Positions 16,782-23,956 of a stretch of 64,000 nt of DNA are shown in pieces. Source of the DNA: Natronobiforma cellulositropha (GTDB lineage: Archaea > Halobacteriota > Halobacteria > Halobacteriales > Natrialbaceae). Location of the stretch: NCBI RefSeq assembly GCF_025629245.1, contig NZ_JANZXN010000005.1, positions 124,001 to 188,000 on the forward strand. Direction: 5' to 3'. Position 1 is the first letter of the stretch. Each line of letters starts with the position of its first letter. Position numbers and translations under genes: made by a program. Under the pieces are notes generated by a model. The model was given only the letters and a program-made list of their open reading frames with translations. It was not told the DNA's origin and ran no database searches.

Positions 16782-17132
16782 TTACGAACGGCCTACCGAG
16801 ACGGCCACGTCCTCGAGCGTCTCGTCCGTTCGAATCTCACAGCGGTCGGCACTGACGCGGCGCTCGGTGCGGTCGTAGGTGAGCAGCCCGTGGGACTCGA
16901 GTTTCGGTAAGACGATGTGAACGAGCGTGAGCCGTGTCGTCTCGAGACCCTCGCCCGTCTGCCGCGAGACGCGGTCGGCGAGGTGTTCGAGCGTCGCGTC
17001 GGCGTCCACCCCGAGGGCCTGAATCGTCGCTCGCGTGCGTTCGTCGGCCAGGAGGCGGTACGTCTCGTCGTAAGGGATACCCGTCGAGCGAACGAATCGG
17101 TCGACGTCGATCGGCGTGGGTCCAGAGACCAT
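16782..17132 (-). CDS. DUF7344-like HTH protein
   Basis: 116-residue predicted helix-turn-helix protein: YDETYRLLADERTRATIQAL, then a long helical part and LVHIVLPKLESHGLLTYDRT, a winged-helix end. This pattern is common in haloarchaeal DUF7344-type regulators. ATG at 17132 is preferred over a TTG two codons upstream; TATA-like ATTTATAT lies 25-33 nt upstream. It sits between the two prenyltransferase-family genes. Confidence 0.7.
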   Translation of the reverse strand: MVSGPTPIDVDRFVRSTGIPYDETYRLLADERTRATIQALGVDADATLEHLADRVSRQTGEGLETTRLTLVHIVLPKLESHGLLTYDRTERRVSADRCEIRTDETLEDVAVSVGRS

Positions 17133-17201
17133 TACCAATGGAAATGTACTGATCGCATATAAATCTATGTGTCACGGGCGCAACGGACCAACGGCGCCGG
17201 C

Positions 17202-18134
17202 TCACTCGAGCGTCGGTCCCGCCGAGTCGGTACGCTCGAGTTCCTCCTCGTCGGGGCGCTCTGCGCTGGGTAAGGAGTCGCGAAACCGGGCGACCGTCGT
17301 CTTCGCCTCGAGCAGTTCCGGTTCGCTTATCGCCCGGAGGAGCGCGAGTGCACGTCGGGCGCGGGTCCGACGCCACGACTCCTCGCGGTGCTGGTAGGTC
17401 CGGATGCCGCGTAAGAAGTCGACCCTCGAGAACTCGGGCCAGTAGGGCGTACAGAAGAAGACCGCTGCTTCGTTGCCGTTGGCGTGCCACGGGAGGAAGT
17501 TCGACGTGCGCTCGTCCCCGCCGGTGCGAATAATGAGGTCGACGTCTCTAACCGGATCGTCGTACAGTCGCCGGTCGATCGTCTCGACATCGATCTCGTC
17601 GGGTTCGAGCGCGCCATCCTCGACGTCTCGAGCGACGCTCCGGGCTGCCTCGAGCAGTTCCGAGCGCCCGCCGTAGGCGAGGGCGACGTTGAGGACGAAC
17701 TGGTCGTACTCGGCCGTTCGTCCCTCGGCGTACTCGATCGCCTCCTGGAGGCGTGGTGGGAGGCGGGCGGCGTCACCGATGACGCGGATCCTGACCTCGT
17801 TGTCGTGGACGCGGTCGGCGTCGGCGAACTCGGTGAGTTTCTCCGTGAGCAGGTCGAAGAGCGCCTCGCGTTCGTCGGGCGGCCGGTTGAAGTTCTCCGT
17901 CGAGAACGCGTAGATCGTCAGCTCCTCGACACCGATCTCGCGACACCACTCGAGGACGGCCTCGGTGGTGTCGGCTCCCGCCCGGTAGCCGTCGGGTGCC
18001 TCCCCACCCCGACTGCGTGCGTAGCGGCGGTTGCCGTCCTGGATGACCGCGACGTGCGTCGGTGCGCCCGTGACCTCGCGCGTGAGTAACCGCTCGTAGC
18101 GAGCGCGCAGCCATCGGTAGAGCCAACCGCTCAT
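17202..18134 (-). CDS. uppS: cis-polyprenyl diphosphate synthase
   Basis: 310 residues; condenses isopentenyl diphosphate units into the long-chain polyprenyl diphosphate that becomes the lipid carrier for N-glycosylation of surface proteins. Diagnostic motifs: DGNRR at 33-37, IYAFSTENFNRP, and IIRTGGDERTSNFLPWHA near 205-220. The start is the ATG of MSGWLYRWLRARY at 18134; an upstream Met is less likely. Extra C-terminal residues are acidic, as expected for a halophile. Confidence 0.93.
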   Translation of the reverse strand: MSGWLYRWLRARYERLLTREVTGAPTHVAVIQDGNRRYARSRGGEAPDGYRAGADTTEAVLEWCREIGVEELTIYAFSTENFNRPPDEREALFDLLTEKLTEFADADRVHDNEVRIRVIGDAARLPPRLQEAIEYAEGRTAEYDQFVLNVALAYGGRSELLEAARSVARDVEDGALEPDEIDVETIDRRLYDDPVRDVDLIIRTGGDERTSNFLPWHANGNEAAVFFCTPYWPEFSRVDFLRGIRTYQHREESWRRTRARRALALLRAISEPELLEAKTTVARFRDSLPSAERPDEEELERTDSAGPTLE

Positions 18135-18249
18135 TACCCACCAGCACACCAGCGACGTGTATGTCTCTTGCGTTACGGGTCAGTGGCTGCGAACACCTGG
18201 CGCCGGCGAATCGTGACGGCTATGCCTCCGGAGGGGTTCGACCCGGACA

Positions 18250-18660
18250 ATGGCAGACGTCATCGACGAGGACCTCTATCAGCGGACGAAGGCACTGCTC
18301 GAACCCGGCGAGATCGAACTCAACGGCGCGATCGTCCACACCGAGTATGGCTCGGACGAAGACGTACAGATGATGCAGGCGACGATCGACGTCGGGGACG
18401 TGATCGCGACGGCCGCCGGCCACGACCCGCGCGACTGCTACGTCCACTCGGGCAACGACGACCCAAGCTTCTCGTCGAACCAGCACCAGGGACTGACCCT
18501 CGAGAGCGAGGAATTCGTCTGGGAGTGCCAGCAGCTGCTGCGGAATGGCACCTTCGACATCGTGATCTACTACGAGGCGAGCGCCGACCACGAGGCGATT
18601 CTCGAGGGGATCGCCGACCTCGGCTTCGAGGTGAGCGGCGTCCGCGGCGACGAGGCGTAG
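18250..18660 (+). CDS. DUF5778 family protein
   Basis: 136-residue soluble acidic protein of a haloarchaeal family with no assigned function. Features seen: short N-terminal helix (DVIDEDLYQRTKALLEPGEI), an HDPRDCY segment with one Cys, and a C-terminal beta-alpha part (FDIVIYYEASADHEAIL). It lies 54 bp before the heme operon on the same strand, but the operon has its own TATA-like box, so a shared role is only suggested. Confidence 0.75.
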   Translation: MADVIDEDLYQRTKALLEPGEIELNGAIVHTEYGSDEDVQMMQATIDVGDVIATAAGHDPRDCYVHSGNDDPSFSSNQHQGLTLESEEFVWECQQLLRNGTFDIVIYYEASADHEAILEGIADLGFEVSGVRGDEA

Positions 18661-18713
18661 CGGGACTCGAGCGCGGTCGATTCGCTTATGCGCCGTCGGT
18701 CCCGACCTCGGGT

Positions 18714-19769
18714 ATGACTGGCGTCGACCTCACGACGCGCGAACGAGCCGTTATCAACGCCTTCCAGGGGGGCTTTCCGGTCGTCGAGCGGCCGTTCGGA
18801 CCCGCCGCCGCCGCCATGCGCGACGAAGGCGTCGAGATCGATCCGGGAACGATCCTCGAGACGATTCGCGACCTGGACGAACGCGGCGTCCTCTCCCGGT
18901 TCGGGGCGCTCGTCAACGCCCAGGAGATCGGCGGCGCGGCGACACTCGTTGCGATGCACGCACCCGAAGCGCGCTTCGACGAGGTCGTCGAGGCGGTCAA
19001 CAGCCGCCGGGAAGTCGCACACAACTACGAGCGCGAACACCCCTCCCTCAACGTCTGGTTCGTCGTGAGCGTCGCCGAGCGCGAGCGCGTCGAGACCGTC
19101 CTCGCCGAGATCGAGGCCGAGACCGGCCAGGAGACCTACAACCTGCCCAAACGCCGCGAGTTCCGCGTCGAGGCGAAGTTCTACGTCGACGGCCCGCTCG
19201 AAGACGGTCTCGACTGTACCGACCGCGGCCCGTCGGTGACGCCGACCGACCGGGAGACGCTGACGCCCGCCGAACGCGACCTCGTCCTCGAGATGCAAGA
19301 CGGCTTCCCGCTCACCGAGACCCCCTACGCCGACGTCGCCGCCGCGATCGGCCAGGAGACCGAGTGGGTGCTCGAGACCGTCAGCCGGTTCGACCTCGAG
19401 GGAAAGATTCGCCGGATCGGCGTGATCCCGAACCACTACAAACTCGGCTACACCGAGAACGGCATGACGGTGTGGAACGTCCCCGACGACCTCGTCGGCG
19501 AGGTCGGTCCCGCAGTCGCCTCGCTCCCGTTCGTCACCCACTGTTACGAGCGTCCGCGCCACGAGGGCGTCTGGCCGTACAACGTCTTCGCGATGACCCA
19601 CGGACGCAGCGAGGACGAGAGCGCGCGCCGGGTCGAGCAGGTCCGCGAGACGATGGCCGAGTACTGGCCGGTCGAGGACGACGACTGGGACACCCTGTTC
19701 TCGACACAGATCCTCAAGAAGACCGGCATCAGACTCGCCGAACGCGCCGACGCCAATACCCAGGCATGA
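18714..19769 (+). CDS. ahbB: Siroheme decarboxylase, AhbA-AhbB fusion
   Basis: 351 residues made of two Lrp/AsnC-like units in tandem: residues ~1-165, beginning TTRERAVINAFQGGFPVVER, and ~180-350, beginning TPAERDLVLEMQDGFPLTET. In the alternative heme pathway, AhbA and AhbB together turn siroheme into 12,18-didecarboxysiroheme; here both are fused. The paired GKIRRIGVIPNHYKLGY and HCYERPRHEGVWPYNVF are typical. Start ATG at 18714 with TATA-like GCTTATG ~27 nt upstream. It overlaps the next gene by ATGA: one operon for siroheme and heme. Confidence 0.88.
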   Translation: MTGVDLTTRERAVINAFQGGFPVVERPFGPAAAAMRDEGVEIDPGTILETIRDLDERGVLSRFGALVNAQEIGGAATLVAMHAPEARFDEVVEAVNSRREVAHNYEREHPSLNVWFVVSVAERERVETVLAEIEAETGQETYNLPKRREFRVEAKFYVDGPLEDGLDCTDRGPSVTPTDRETLTPAERDLVLEMQDGFPLTETPYADVAAAIGQETEWVLETVSRFDLEGKIRRIGVIPNHYKLGYTENGMTVWNVPDDLVGEVGPAVASLPFVTHCYERPRHEGVWPYNVFAMTHGRSEDESARRVEQVRETMAEYWPVEDDDWDTLFSTQILKKTGIRLAERADANTQA

Positions 19770-20449
19770 TCCCGCTGCTCCACGACTTCACCGGCGAGAC
19801 CGTCCTCGTCTTCGGCGGGGGTCCCGTCGGCGCGCGGAAAGCCCGCCGCTTCGCCCGCGAAGCACGCGTGATCGTGCTCAGTCCGACGTTCACGGACCGG
19901 GAGTTCGGCGGCGCAACACGCCTCCGCGTCGCGCCCGGACCCGAGGAGGTCGACGGCTGGGTCGAGCGCACCGCCCCCGCACTCGTGATCGCCGCGACCG
20001 ACGACGAGGCGGTCAACGACGCGGTCGTCGCGGCGGCACGCCAGCGCGGCCTACTGTACAACCACGCGACCCGCGCGGGCGACCACGAGCGCGAGGTCGA
20101 CGACGTGGTCGTTCCGGCGACGGTTCGCGACGGTCCCGTCACCGTCGCCGTCGCCACCGGCGGCACCGCCCCCGCGCTCAGTAAGTACCTCCGCGAGGAA
20201 CTCGAGGAGACGCTCGCGGGTGCCGGCGAGATGGCGGCGGTCGTCGCTTCGGTTCGCGAGGAACTTAAAATTCGAGAGGTGTCTCCCGAAACCAGGCGAA
20301 CGATTCTCACGGACCTCGTCACTTCTCCTGGCGTTTGGACAACTTTACGTACCGGGAGTTCGAACACCCAGCAAGTGATCGAGGACGTGCTCGAACAGAC
20401 TTTCGCTCTCTCTTCAGATTCTGATACGACAGCAGGTGAGTCGCCGTGA
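19766..20449 (+). CDS. Precorrin-2 dehydrogenase / sirohydrochlorin ferrochelatase
   Basis: 227 residues of the CysG N-terminal (Met8/SirC) type. It oxidises precorrin-2 to sirohydrochlorin with NAD+, and family members may also insert iron. The NAD-binding VFGGGPVGARKARRF (~15-29) and the PVTVAVATGGTAPALSKYLR segment are diagnostic. Its ATG overlaps the stop of ahbAB, and its stop overlaps the GTG of hemA, so translation is coupled through the operon. Confidence 0.88.
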   Translation: MIPLLHDFTGETVLVFGGGPVGARKARRFAREARVIVLSPTFTDREFGGATRLRVAPGPEEVDGWVERTAPALVIAATDDEAVNDAVVAAARQRGLLYNHATRAGDHEREVDDVVVPATVRDGPVTVAVATGGTAPALSKYLREELEETLAGAGEMAAVVASVREELKIREVSPETRRTILTDLVTSPGVWTTLRTGSSNTQQVIEDVLEQTFALSSDSDTTAGESP

Positions 20450-21774
20450 CCGACACCGGGGTCGTCACGAGCGCCCGCGTCACCCACGCCTCCGGCAGCG
20501 TCGACGACATCGCCGCCGCCAGTCCCGAGAGCCAACGCGACGCCGTCTCGGCGCTCTGTGCCCGCCCGGGCGTCGAGGAGGCCTACGTCCTCTCGACGTG
20601 CAACCGCGTCGAAGCCTACGTCGTCACCCCCGACGCCGCCGGCGGCGGGGCCGCACTCGAGACGCTCTTCTCGGGCGTCGACCCCCACGCCGTCGTCCGC
20701 GCCGACCACGAGGGGAGCCTCCACCACCTCCTGCGCGTCGCCGCCGGTCTCGAGTCGGTCGTCGTCGGCGAAGACCAGATCATCGGCCAGGTGCGCACCG
20801 CCTACGAGGACGCCCGCCACGCCGGCGGCATCGGCCCGACGCTCGAGACCGCCGTCACCAAGGCGATCCGCGTCGGCGAACGTGCCCGCACCGAGACCGC
20901 GATCAACGACGGCATCGTCTCGCTCGGCTCCGCGGCGACCCGGGTGGCGGCGACCGAACTCGACCTCGAAGGTGCGAACGCCCTCGTCGTCGGTGCCGGT
21001 GAGATGGGACAGCTCGCCGCTCGCAGCCTCGCCGACGCGGGCGTCGGCCACCTCACCGTCGCGAACCGCACCGTCTCGCGTGCGCGTCACCTCGTCGACG
21101 AACTGGACGGCGACGCCGAGACAGCCACTGTCGGACTCGACGCGCTCGAGGACGCCGCCTCGAGCGCCGACGTGATCGTCGCCGCCACCGGGAGTCGGAC
21201 GCCCGTACTCGACGCCACCCACGTCGCCCCCGGGGAGCGCTCGCGCGTCGTCGTCGACCTCGGCCAGCCCCGCGACGTCTGCCCGGAGACGGCGACGGTC
21301 GCCGGCGTGAGCCTCTACGACTTAGACGACCTCGAGTCGATTACCGAAGAGACCCGCGAGCGCCGGAGCGCGGCCGCCCGCGAGGTCGAAGCGCTGATCG
21401 ACGAGGAGTTCGTCCGCCTGCTCGAGCAGTACAAACGCACCCGCGCCGACGCCGTCATCGCCGCGATGTACGAGAGCGCAGAGCGGGTCAAAACGCGCGA
21501 ACTCGAGACCGCCTGCTCGCGACTCGAGCACGAAGGGACGCTGAACGACGACCAGCGCGAGGTTCTCGAAGCGATGGCCGACTCGCTGGTCGGGCAGCTG
21601 CTCGCCCCGCCGACGAAGAGCCTCAGAGAGGCCGCCGCCGAGGACGACTGGAGTACGATCAACACCGCCTTACAGCTGTTCGACCCCGACTTCGGTCCCG
21701 GCGCACCACCGGCCGCACTCGAGCGCACCGTCGGCTTCGGTGAGAGTGAACTCGGGACCGCAGACGACGACTGA
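20446..21774 (+). CDS. hemA: Glutamyl-tRNA reductase
   Basis: 442 residues; reduces Glu-tRNA to glutamate-1-semialdehyde, the first committed step to tetrapyrroles. The active-site Cys lies in STCNRVEAY near residue 50. The NADP-binding domain has LVVGAGEMGQLAARSL, and the C-terminus has the helical dimerisation region with RTRADAVIAAMYESAERVK. GTG start overlapping the upstream gene (GTGA). It closes the operon; the stop lies directly beside a convergent small zinc-finger gene. Confidence 0.94.
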   Translation: MTDTGVVTSARVTHASGSVDDIAAASPESQRDAVSALCARPGVEEAYVLSTCNRVEAYVVTPDAAGGGAALETLFSGVDPHAVVRADHEGSLHHLLRVAAGLESVVVGEDQIIGQVRTAYEDARHAGGIGPTLETAVTKAIRVGERARTETAINDGIVSLGSAATRVAATELDLEGANALVVGAGEMGQLAARSLADAGVGHLTVANRTVSRARHLVDELDGDAETATVGLDALEDAASSADVIVAATGSRTPVLDATHVAPGERSRVVVDLGQPRDVCPETATVAGVSLYDLDDLESITEETRERRSAAAREVEALIDEEFVRLLEQYKRTRADAVIAAMYESAERVKTRELETACSRLEHEGTLNDDQREVLEAMADSLVGQLLAPPTKSLREAAAEDDWSTINTALQLFDPDFGPGAPPAALERTVGFGESELGTADDD

Positions 21775-21957
21775 TCACTCCTCCGGTAGCGTGGCCGTCC
21801 GGGCGTCGCTCTCGTCGAACGAGACCGCGTCGACTTTGAACACCGGCGTGTGTCCGGTCTGGTAGTAGTGATCGATCATCGCGAGATTCAGGTCGGCGTC
21901 CGCGTCGGGGTCCGCGCTGGCGACCCAGTCGCACTCGCCACAGCGTGCGTCGTCCAT
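21775..21957 (-). CDS. Small C2H2-like zinc-finger protein
   Basis: 60 residues with CGECDW near the N-terminus and an H-x6-H pair (DHYYQTGH), a C2H2-like zinc-binding layout seen in haloarchaeal small proteins (DUF7565-like). The start at 21957 (MDDARCGEC) is favoured over an ATG seven codons earlier. It abuts the hemA stop without a gap. Role unknown. Confidence 0.65.
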   Translation of the reverse strand: MDDARCGECDWVASADPDADADLNLAMIDHYYQTGHTPVFKVDAVSFDESDARTATLPEE

Positions 21958-22086
21958 GCGATGGCTCTGGGGGTGCATGCGGGTGACCCTGTGGCTTCAC
22001 CAGTACACCCGCTATGGAGCCATCGGCGCGACGACGGTCTCCGGCGGGGCACAATCATTATTTAACTGGGTTGCGTTCGTGCGCTC

Positions 22087-22368
22087 ATGGCCGACTTGCT
22101 TTCCGACGACGAAATCGAAGATCAGTTGCCAGAAGCCTGGGAACGCGAGGGCGACGAAATCGCGCGAACCTACGAGTTCGACGACTACCTCCACGGCGTC
22201 AACTTCGCGCAGATGGTCGGCGAAATCTCACAAGCGCAGTTTCACCACCCCGAGATCATCATCGGCTACAAGACGGTCGAGATCCGTCTCACCACCCACG
22301 ACGAGGGCGGCATCACCGACGCCGACATCGAGATGGCCGAACTGATCAACGCCGAACAGGCGGCCTGA
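22087..22368 (+). CDS. 4a-hydroxytetrahydrobiopterin dehydratase (pterin-4a-carbinolamine dehydratase)
   Basis: 93-residue PCD/DCoH-fold protein. The family signature is present: HHPEIIIGYKTVEIRLTTHD, with the paired His and the late His-Asp, plus a C-terminal helix. In other organisms it regenerates pterin cofactor; archaeal versions may act on folate- or molybdopterin-like pterins. TATA-like ATTATTTAAC lies ~30 nt before the ATG. Confidence 0.92.
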   Translation: MADLLSDDEIEDQLPEAWEREGDEIARTYEFDDYLHGVNFAQMVGEISQAQFHHPEIIIGYKTVEIRLTTHDEGGITDADIEMAELINAEQAA

Positions 22369-22469
22369 CCGGCGGGGAAAGCGGGGGTCGGGAGGCGGCG
22401 ACGGGCGGTGACTTCTACGCGTGAAAACGGTGGCCGGTGGTTTTTATTAGCGGGCGAATACGGGAGGGC

Positions 22470-22898
22470 ATGCGGCGAGCTGCCGACACCCGCCCCGCTG
22501 TCGAGTCCACTGGATTGCACACCCCCGCCTTCCTCCACGGACACTACTACCTCGCGTGTTACCTCCGAATGCTGGTCGCACTGTTCACCGCCCTCTCGGT
22601 CGCGGGCGTCGCGACCACCGTCCTCGCGGCGCGCGCATTGAGGGGAGAGTCGATAACGGTGCGGAATCCATCGGAGTCCGAGATGATGGCCATGCGGGCC
22701 GAAGACCCGGATCCGATGCTATTGCCCCCGGAGGTGAGGGCCTGGCGGGCCGAACTCTGGGAGCCGTACCCGATGTCCACGTCCCAACCCTTCCACGAGC
22801 ACGTTCTCGAGTTCGTGCTCGTCATCGGCACCTCGTGGGTGATCGTCGGGGCAGTCGTCGTCGGTGCTGTGTTGACGCTCGTCGCAGCCTCCTCGTGA
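22470..22898 (+). CDS. Small membrane protein with YYLACYLR motif, paralogue 1
   Basis: 142 residues of unknown function. Two hydrophobic segments: MLVALFTALSVAGVATTVLA (~35-55) and EFVLVIGTSWVIVGAVVVGA (~113-138), with a polar loop between. The stretch GHYYLACYLR just before the first segment recurs in the next gene. TATA-like TTTTATTA (22441-22448) lies ~25 nt before the ATG at 22470, which supports this start. Confidence 0.62.
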   Translation: MRRAADTRPAVESTGLHTPAFLHGHYYLACYLRMLVALFTALSVAGVATTVLAARALRGESITVRNPSESEMMAMRAEDPDPMLLPPEVRAWRAELWEPYPMSTSQPFHEHVLEFVLVIGTSWVIVGAVVVGAVLTLVAASS

Positions 22899-22986
22899 CG
22901 GGGACCAGCCACCAGCACGCCCGTCGCGAGGCCGGCGTGGACGAGCGGGCGAATAGCTTTCACCCCCGAGTGCATAGATACCAGAC

Positions 22987-23358
22987 ATGAACGGCTGCCC
23001 TCCATCCGCGTCGCTCGCCGACGGCTCGAGCGACTTCACCCCGGCCAGTTCGACCAGTTACTACCTCGCGTGTTACCTGCGGGCGCTGCTCGTCCTCGCC
23101 GTCGCGACCGTACTGGCAGCGCTCGGGACGCTCGAGGTGTTCGACGCCACGCTCGTCGTGACCGTCGGCGACGCCGCCTCGGGAACCGCCGCCGAAGGCG
23201 TCGTCCAGGCGAGTGCGGTGGCGTTCTCGCTCGAGGGACTCGAGACGCCGCTCTGGGTGGGCACGCTCGAGTACGTCGTCGCGGTCGCGACCTGGTGGCC
23301 GACGGCGGCGGTCGTCACCGGTGGGGCGCTGGCGACAGCACTCGCAGCGCGCTGGTGA
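22987..23358 (+). CDS. Small membrane protein with YYLACYLR motif, paralogue 2
   Basis: 123 residues, same layout as the preceding gene: soluble N-terminus, TSYYLACYLR, hydrophobic segment (ALLVLAVATVLAALGTL), a polar loop, and a C-terminal hydrophobic segment. The two genes are 88 bp apart on the same strand and are probably an old tandem duplication. I recognise no family. Confidence 0.62.
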   Translation: MNGCPPSASLADGSSDFTPASSTSYYLACYLRALLVLAVATVLAALGTLEVFDATLVVTVGDAASGTAAEGVVQASAVAFSLEGLETPLWVGTLEYVVAVATWWPTAAVVTGGALATALAARW

Positions 23359-23415
23359 GCGGAGCGTCGGGAATACCGGTCGTCGGCGTCGAGCGGCCGT
23401 TGTTTTCACCAATCT

Positions 23416-23555
23416 CCAATAAATATAAGTAACAGCCACGAGACAGTACATACGGAAGCCGCATGGCTAGGCGGCAATTCGACTCGCAGAATTGTCCCGG
23501 GTGTAGGCGCACCCGAGACGCGGCTTCCAAACCTGCGGAAGGGTTTGATCGCCAT
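23416..23555 (-). ncRNA. Structured RNA candidate, copy C
   Basis: Third copy, on the minus strand and diverged in sequence. P0 AAACC/GGTTT (plus-strand 23529-23533 and 23542-23546); P1 GGAAGCCGC/GCGGCTTCC (23454-23462 with 23520-23528), where an A-T pair of copies A/B has become G-C on both sides; P2 GGGTG/CACCC (23499-23514); P3 CAATTC/GAATTG (23475-23480 with 23489-23494), unrelated in bases to the GGGG/CCCC of A/B but in the same place. The tail CTTATATTTATTGG matches the tails of A and B. Ends are estimates. Confidence 0.52.
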
Positions 23556-23571
23556 GATTGCATACATACTG

Positions 23572-23591
23572 GCAAGACATAAACGTCTCGC
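23572..23591 (-). promoter_or_regulatory. Inverted repeat around TATA box of RNA copy C
   Basis: Read on the minus strand: GCGAGA, then CGTTTATG, then TCTTGC. Same spacing as copies A and B, with one mismatch in the second arm. It lies between the RNA and the divergent zinc-ribbon gene. Confidence 0.45.
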
Positions 23592-23681
23592 ACGCACAGC
23601 CCCCCGTCAGCCCCTCGAGAGTCGTCGGTTCTCGCCTCGAGTAAGTCGCGTCTGCTCGAGTCGCGACCATCGGAGGCAACG

Positions 23682-23846
23682 ATGACGGACTCGGGCGACG
23701 GTCACGAGGAAGTCACGTTCGGTAGACTCGGTCCCTGTCCGCTCTGTGGAGATCCCGTCACCGTCGTAACGAGCACCGGGCCGTCCACGCACGTCGCCTC
23801 GCCGTGTGGCTGTCGGGTCCCCGGTGACTGGTCACGACGCGAGTGA
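23682..23846 (+). CDS. Small CPxCG/SPCGC zinc-ribbon protein, copy C
   Basis: 54 residues, a diverged paralogue of copies A and B. Acidic N-terminus, CPLCGDP, then SPCGCRV with the same ~20-residue gap, and a short C-terminal tail (PGDWSRRE) absent from the others. A GGAGG Shine-Dalgarno lies 8 nt before the ATG. It is divergent from RNA copy C, keeping the arrangement of the other two loci. It ends 110 bp before uvrA. Confidence 0.7.
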   Translation: MTDSGDGHEEVTFGRLGPCPLCGDPVTVVTSTGPSTHVASPCGCRVPGDWSRRE

Positions 23847-23956
23847 GAACGCAAGTGGTACCCGAGGGAAAGTTGCTCGAGAGTCACGTTCACTTTCACT
23901 CCGGAGGGTTCCGGAACCGACAGCCCTTCATTTCTGCGGTCACTGGCTGTGGCTAG

